A program made the translations under genes and the position numbers. This document shows, piece by piece, positions 40,109 to 42,868 of a stretch of DNA of 42,868 nucleotides. The notes under the pieces were generated by a model, which worked only from the letters and a program-made list of their open reading frames with translations, had not been told where the DNA came from and made no database searches. Origin of the DNA: WS-9 sp036274595 (GTDB taxonomy: Bacteria > Eisenbacteria > RBG-16-71-46 > SZUA-252). Each line of letters opens with the position of its first letter. Position 1 is the first letter of the stretch. Location: the NCBI GenBank assembly GCA_036274595.1, contig DASUFL010000033.1, positions 1 to 42,868 on the forward strand, read 5' to 3'.

Positions 40109-41441
40109 GGGGGCGCGCCAGGGCGGCCTGAGCTTCGAGCGCCGGCTCCTCATCTGGGCGCTCCTCACGGGACTTCCGGGCACCGCGCTCGCCCTCCTTC
40201 TCCTCTGGACGGCCCACCTCGACGTCCGCCTTCAGTGGAGCGGCACGATCCTCCTCGTCATCCTCTGGACCGCGCTCGCGGTGCGCCTCCGGGAGCGCGT
40301 GATCCGGCCCGTGCAGACGCTCTCCAACATGATGTCCGCGCTCCTCGAAGGGGACTACTCGATCCGCACGCGGGACACCCGCCCCGAGGACGCGCTCGGG
40401 CTCGCGTTCCGCGAGATCAACGCGCTCGGCCAGACCCTCCGCGAGCAGCGGCTCGGCGCCCTCGACGCGAGCGCGCTCTTGCGCAAGGTCATGGAGGAGA
40501 TCGACGCGGCGGTCTTCGTCTTCGATCACGAGGGCCGGCTGCGCCTCGTGAATCGCGCGGGCGAGCGCATGCTCGGGCGGCCGTCGGAGCGACTTCTCGG
40601 ACTGACCGCGCGCGATCTGGCGCTGGATGGAGCGCTCGGGACGGAGGGACCGCAAACGATCGACGCGCTCTTTCCCGGGCGCGCGGGGCGCTGGGAGGCG
40701 CGCTCGACTCTGTTCCGACAGGGTGGGCTGCCGCACCGGCTCCTCATGATGACGGACCTGAGCCGCGCCCTTCGCGAGGAGGAGCGCCTCGCATGGCAGC
40801 GTCTCGTGAGGGTGCTGGGCCACGAGATCAACAACTCGCTCACCCCCATCATGTCGATCGCCGGGAGCCTTCGCGATCGGCTGAAGCGGAACGAGCGGTC
40901 GGAGGATCTCGAAGCGGACCTCGATCGCGGGCTCGAGGTGATCGTCGGACGCACCGAAGCGCTCCGCCGCTTCATGAGCGCGCACGCGCGGCTCGCACGG
41001 CTCCCGTCACCCCGCCTGGCTCCCGTCGACGTGGAAACCTGGATCCGTCGCGTCGTCGCCCTCGAGACGAGGCAGCCGGTCGAGGTCGTGGCCGGACCGG
41101 CGATCGTGCTCCGCGCCGACGGCGACCAGCTCGACCAGGTGCTCATCAACCTGGTGCGGAACGCGGTCGAAGCCTCCGCGGAGACGGGAGGCGGCGTGCG
41201 GGTGGGATGGGAGCGCGACGGCCACGCCGTCAGCGTCCGTGTCGAGGACGACGGACCCGGTCTTCCCCATTCGGCGAACCTCTTCGTCCCGTTCTTCACC
41301 ACGAAGCCGAATGGAACCGGGATCGGCCTCGTCTTGAGCCGTCAGATCGCCGAGGCCCACGGCGGATCGCTCACGCTCGAAGGGCGCGATGCCGCGCGGG
41401 GCACCGCGGCCATCCTCAGACTGCCGATCGAAGGAACCTGA
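40092..41441 (+). CDS. NtrY/PAS-type sensor histidine kinase
   Basis: 449 aa. Two closely spaced N-terminal helices (LIWALLTGLPGTALALLLLW and GTILLVILWTALAVRL) with a very short periplasmic loop suggest membrane or cytoplasmic sensing. A HAMP domain and a PAS domain follow (AAVFVFDHEGRLRLVNRAGERML). DHp His244 is in RVLGHEINNSLTPI, the NtrB/NtrY-type H-box. The HATPase has INLVRNAVEA, DDGPGL, FFTTKPNGTGIGL. It overlaps the NtrC-type regulator by 17 nt and is its obvious partner. The lipid-facing sensor suits a system that monitors membrane load of the exporter's substrate (inference). Confidence 0.94.
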   Translation: MTSPPEGARQGGLSFERRLLIWALLTGLPGTALALLLLWTAHLDVRLQWSGTILLVILWTALAVRLRERVIRPVQTLSNMMSALLEGDYSIRTRDTRPEDALGLAFREINALGQTLREQRLGALDASALLRKVMEEIDAAVFVFDHEGRLRLVNRAGERMLGRPSERLLGLTARDLALDGALGTEGPQTIDALFPGRAGRWEARSTLFRQGGLPHRLLMMTDLSRALREEERLAWQRLVRVLGHEINNSLTPIMSIAGSLRDRLKRNERSEDLEADLDRGLEVIVGRTEALRRFMSAHARLARLPSPRLAPVDVETWIRRVVALETRQPVEVVAGPAIVLRADGDQLDQVLINLVRNAVEASAETGGGVRVGWERDGHAVSVRVEDDGPGLPHSANLFVPFFTTKPNGTGIGLVLSRQIAEAHGGSLTLEGRDAARGTAAILRLPIEGT

Positions 41442-41490
41442 GCTCGCTCCTGTCGACCAGGCCCCGGACCATGTATTCTTGGCGGGACCG

Positions 41491-42585
41491 ATGGCCACGA
41501 CCTGTTCGGGAGTACTCGAAATCCTGCCCCGCGGGGGCGGCTTCCTGCGCGACCCCGCGCAGTCATTCCAGCAGAGCCGCGACGACGCGTTCGTCCCCGA
41601 CGCGCTGATCCGCCGCTACGGACTGGTGGAGGGGGCGTTCGTCGGCGGCGTGAGCCAGCCCGGACGCCAGGGGCAGCAGCTCGCGGATGTCGAGCTGATC
41701 TCCGGTCTCACCCCCGACGCGTGGCGCGCGCGCACGCCGTTCGCGAAGCTCGTCGCGACCAGCCCGAACCGGCGTTTCCGTCTCGGCGACTCCGGCAATG
41801 TCACGATGCGCATCATCGACCTCTTCGCTCCCGTGGGACGCGGCACGCGCGGGCTGATCGCCTCTCCTCCGAAGGCCGGCAAGACCCAGCTCCTCGAGGA
41901 TTTCGCCAAGGCGATCCATGCCGACGCCCCCGAGACTCGTATCGTCGTGCTCCTCGTCGATGAGCGCCCCGAGGAGGTGACCCACTTCCGCAGGCAGGTC
42001 CCCGTGGAGGTGATCGCGAGCAGCAGCGATCAGGGCACCGCCGAGCACGTCCGCGTGGCCAATCTCACCATGGCCCAGGTCCGCTGCGAGCTCGAAGCGG
42101 GGCATCACGTGGTGGTTTTGGTGGACAGCCTCACGCGCATGGGACGGGCGTTCAACGTGCGGGGGTCCGATTCAGGACGCACGATGAGCGGCGGGATCGA
42201 CGCGCGGGCGCTCGAGATCCCGCGCCAGTTCTTCGGCATGGCTCGGAACGTCGAGAACGGAGGCTCGGTGACCGTCCTCGCGACCGCGCTCATCGAGACG
42301 GGATCACGGATGGACGATCTGATCTTCGAGGAGTTCAAAGGGACGGGAAACAGCGAGATCGTGCTGGACCGCGCGCTCGCGGATCAGCGCGTGTTCCCCG
42401 CGATCAACATCGCGAAGACCGGCACGCGCCGGGACGAGCTCCTCTACTCCCCCACGGAGCTCGCGGCGATCAACCGCATGCGCCGCCAGGCGATCGAGAT
42501 GCCGCCCAAGCAGGCGATCCTCGACTTGATCAAGGTGCTGGAGACCTTCCCGACCAACGAGGATTTGCTGAAACGCGTGGGGTGA
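41491..42585 (+). CDS. rho: Transcription termination factor Rho, short form
   Basis: 364-aa RNA-dependent ATPase/translocase, against 419 in E. coli. The RNA-binding cold-shock-like domain begins at once (CSGVLEILPRGGGFLR). Walker A is ASPPKAGKT with Lys131, equivalent to E. coli Lys184. LLVDERPEEVTHF follows, Walker B is VVLVDSLTRMGRAFN, the Q-loop region is DSGRTMSGGID, and the R-loop-side KGTGNSEIVLDR and INIAKTGTRRDELL close the core. About 53 N-terminal residues, corresponding to the helical Rho_N bundle, are absent. ATG 41491 is the only sensible start; the frame upstream shows nothing Rho_N-like. It is 49 nt downstream of the kinase gene. It may be the sole Rho or a paralogue. Confidence 0.93.
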   Translation: MATTCSGVLEILPRGGGFLRDPAQSFQQSRDDAFVPDALIRRYGLVEGAFVGGVSQPGRQGQQLADVELISGLTPDAWRARTPFAKLVATSPNRRFRLGDSGNVTMRIIDLFAPVGRGTRGLIASPPKAGKTQLLEDFAKAIHADAPETRIVVLLVDERPEEVTHFRRQVPVEVIASSSDQGTAEHVRVANLTMAQVRCELEAGHHVVVLVDSLTRMGRAFNVRGSDSGRTMSGGIDARALEIPRQFFGMARNVENGGSVTVLATALIETGSRMDDLIFEEFKGTGNSEIVLDRALADQRVFPAINIAKTGTRRDELLYSPTELAAINRMRRQAIEMPPKQAILDLIKVLETFPTNEDLLKRVG

Positions 42586-42589
42586 GGCG

Positions 42590-42868
42590 CTAGCGGCCGC
42601 GCCCTCCGCCGCCGTACGAGCGACCACCACCGCCGCCGTAGTAGCGACCAGCGCCGCCGCCACCGCCATAGGAGCGGCCACCACCGTAGGTGCCGGCGTC
42701 GCCACGGTACCGCTGCTGGCCGCCGTTGCCATAGGAGCGCTGCTGGCCGCCGCCGTTGCCGTTGTACCGCTGCTGGCTGCCGCCGTTGCCGTTGTACCGC
42801 TGCCCGCCGCCATTGTCGTAGTGGCGCTCTCGCCCGCCGCGGTTGCCGTAGTTGCGTCCGCCATAGGA
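42590..42868 (-). CDS. C-terminus of a Gly/Tyr/Arg/Gln-rich protein (5' part beyond window edge)
   Basis: 93 codons of an open frame ending at TAG 42590-42592, entering from the right edge. The chain is made of SYGG, QQRYNGNGG and GGGRSYGGGGG units and ends GGGGRGR. Synonymous codons vary within the repeats, as expected for selection at the protein level. Its composition matches the tail of the 846-aa secreted protein at 22608-25148, so it is probably a paralogue's C-terminus. The gene stops 4 nt from the convergent rho stop. The other frames here are Ala/Thr-rich shadows of the repeats. Confidence 0.65.
   Translation of the reverse strand, partial: SYGGRNYGNRGGRERHYDNGGGQRYNGNGGSQQRYNGNGGGQQRSYGNGGQQRYRGDAGTYGGGRSYGGGGGAGRYYGGGGGRSYGGGGRGR

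Noticed and set aside
42304..42864. 186-codon Ala/Thr-rich minus-strand frame at the right end
   Set aside because: It overlaps the end of rho antisense, and its N-terminal part is the shifted reading of Gly/Tyr/Arg repeats; the frame ending at 42590 is the sensible one.

Overview
The window is a high-GC (roughly two-thirds G+C) chromosomal segment of a Gram-negative-type bacterium. Exported proteins carry signal peptides or a lipobox, there are outer-membrane and periplasmic proteins, and there are three exporters of the periplasmic-adaptor type. One secreted protein ends in a FlgD/Por-secretion-like Ig domain. The secreted subtilase begins with a YLDANGDG-type N-terminus. That combination, plus ADOP-type permeases and several ECF sigma factors, recalls Candidatus Eisenbacteria and related FCB/Gemmatimonadota-like lineages. 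The taxonomic assignment is inference from protein style only. No tRNA, rRNA, CRISPR array, transposase or integrase was seen.

Layout. 1-2788 (minus): a visibly less GC-rich secreted S8 subtilase, cut by the left edge and split by a probable 1-nt frameshift near 2410. 2871-6662 (minus): MacA-like adaptor plus two MacB-type permeases with no ATPase. 6959-8170 (plus): FAD-dependent oxidoreductase. 8244-10307 (minus): M13 metallopeptidase. 10436-13523 (plus): adaptor, ATPase and ABC-2 permease exporter. 13524-14778 (minus): outer-membrane beta-barrel and beta-carbonic anhydrase. 14888-18373 (plus): envelope-stress cluster of HdeD-like, YqjD/ElaB-like, YqjE-like, YqjK-like, MntH and UspA proteins. 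18422-22553: a secreted DUF4331 protein (minus) divergent from ECF sigma, RskA-like anti-sigma and DUF4198 protein (plus). 22608-25148 (minus): large secreted Trp/Tyr/Gly-rich repeat protein. 25310-27094 (plus): unknown secreted protein and a UPF0104/AglD-like flippase-type membrane protein. 27003-27832 (minus): an unrecognised two-gene module (89-aa protein plus Cys-rich protein), divergent from an ECF sigma factor at 28004-28612. 28832-30481: metallophosphoesterase lipoprotein. 30510-34191: a Cpx-like module, with Gly/His/Met-rich and Spy/LTxxQ periplasmic proteins on the minus strand divergent from an OmpR-type regulator and histidine kinase. 34335-41441: adaptor, ATPase and ADOP permease followed by an NtrC-type regulator and its kinase. 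41491-42585: a short Rho. 42590 to the right edge (minus): the end of another Gly/Tyr/Arg-rich protein.

The main theme is envelope physiology: export, envelope-stress sensing, metal/proton homeostasis and secreted repeat proteins. The best regulatory signals are four helically phased repeats between the LTxxQ gene and its two-component system (31874-31913), and a full-consensus sigma-54 -24/-12 element (34307-34322) upstream of the exporter operon that encodes a sigma-54 activator. The best candidate for an undescribed system is the two-gene module at 27003-27832. No intergenic stretch exceeds 300 nt; the longest is 6663-6958 (296 nt), where I see only promoter space between divergent genes.
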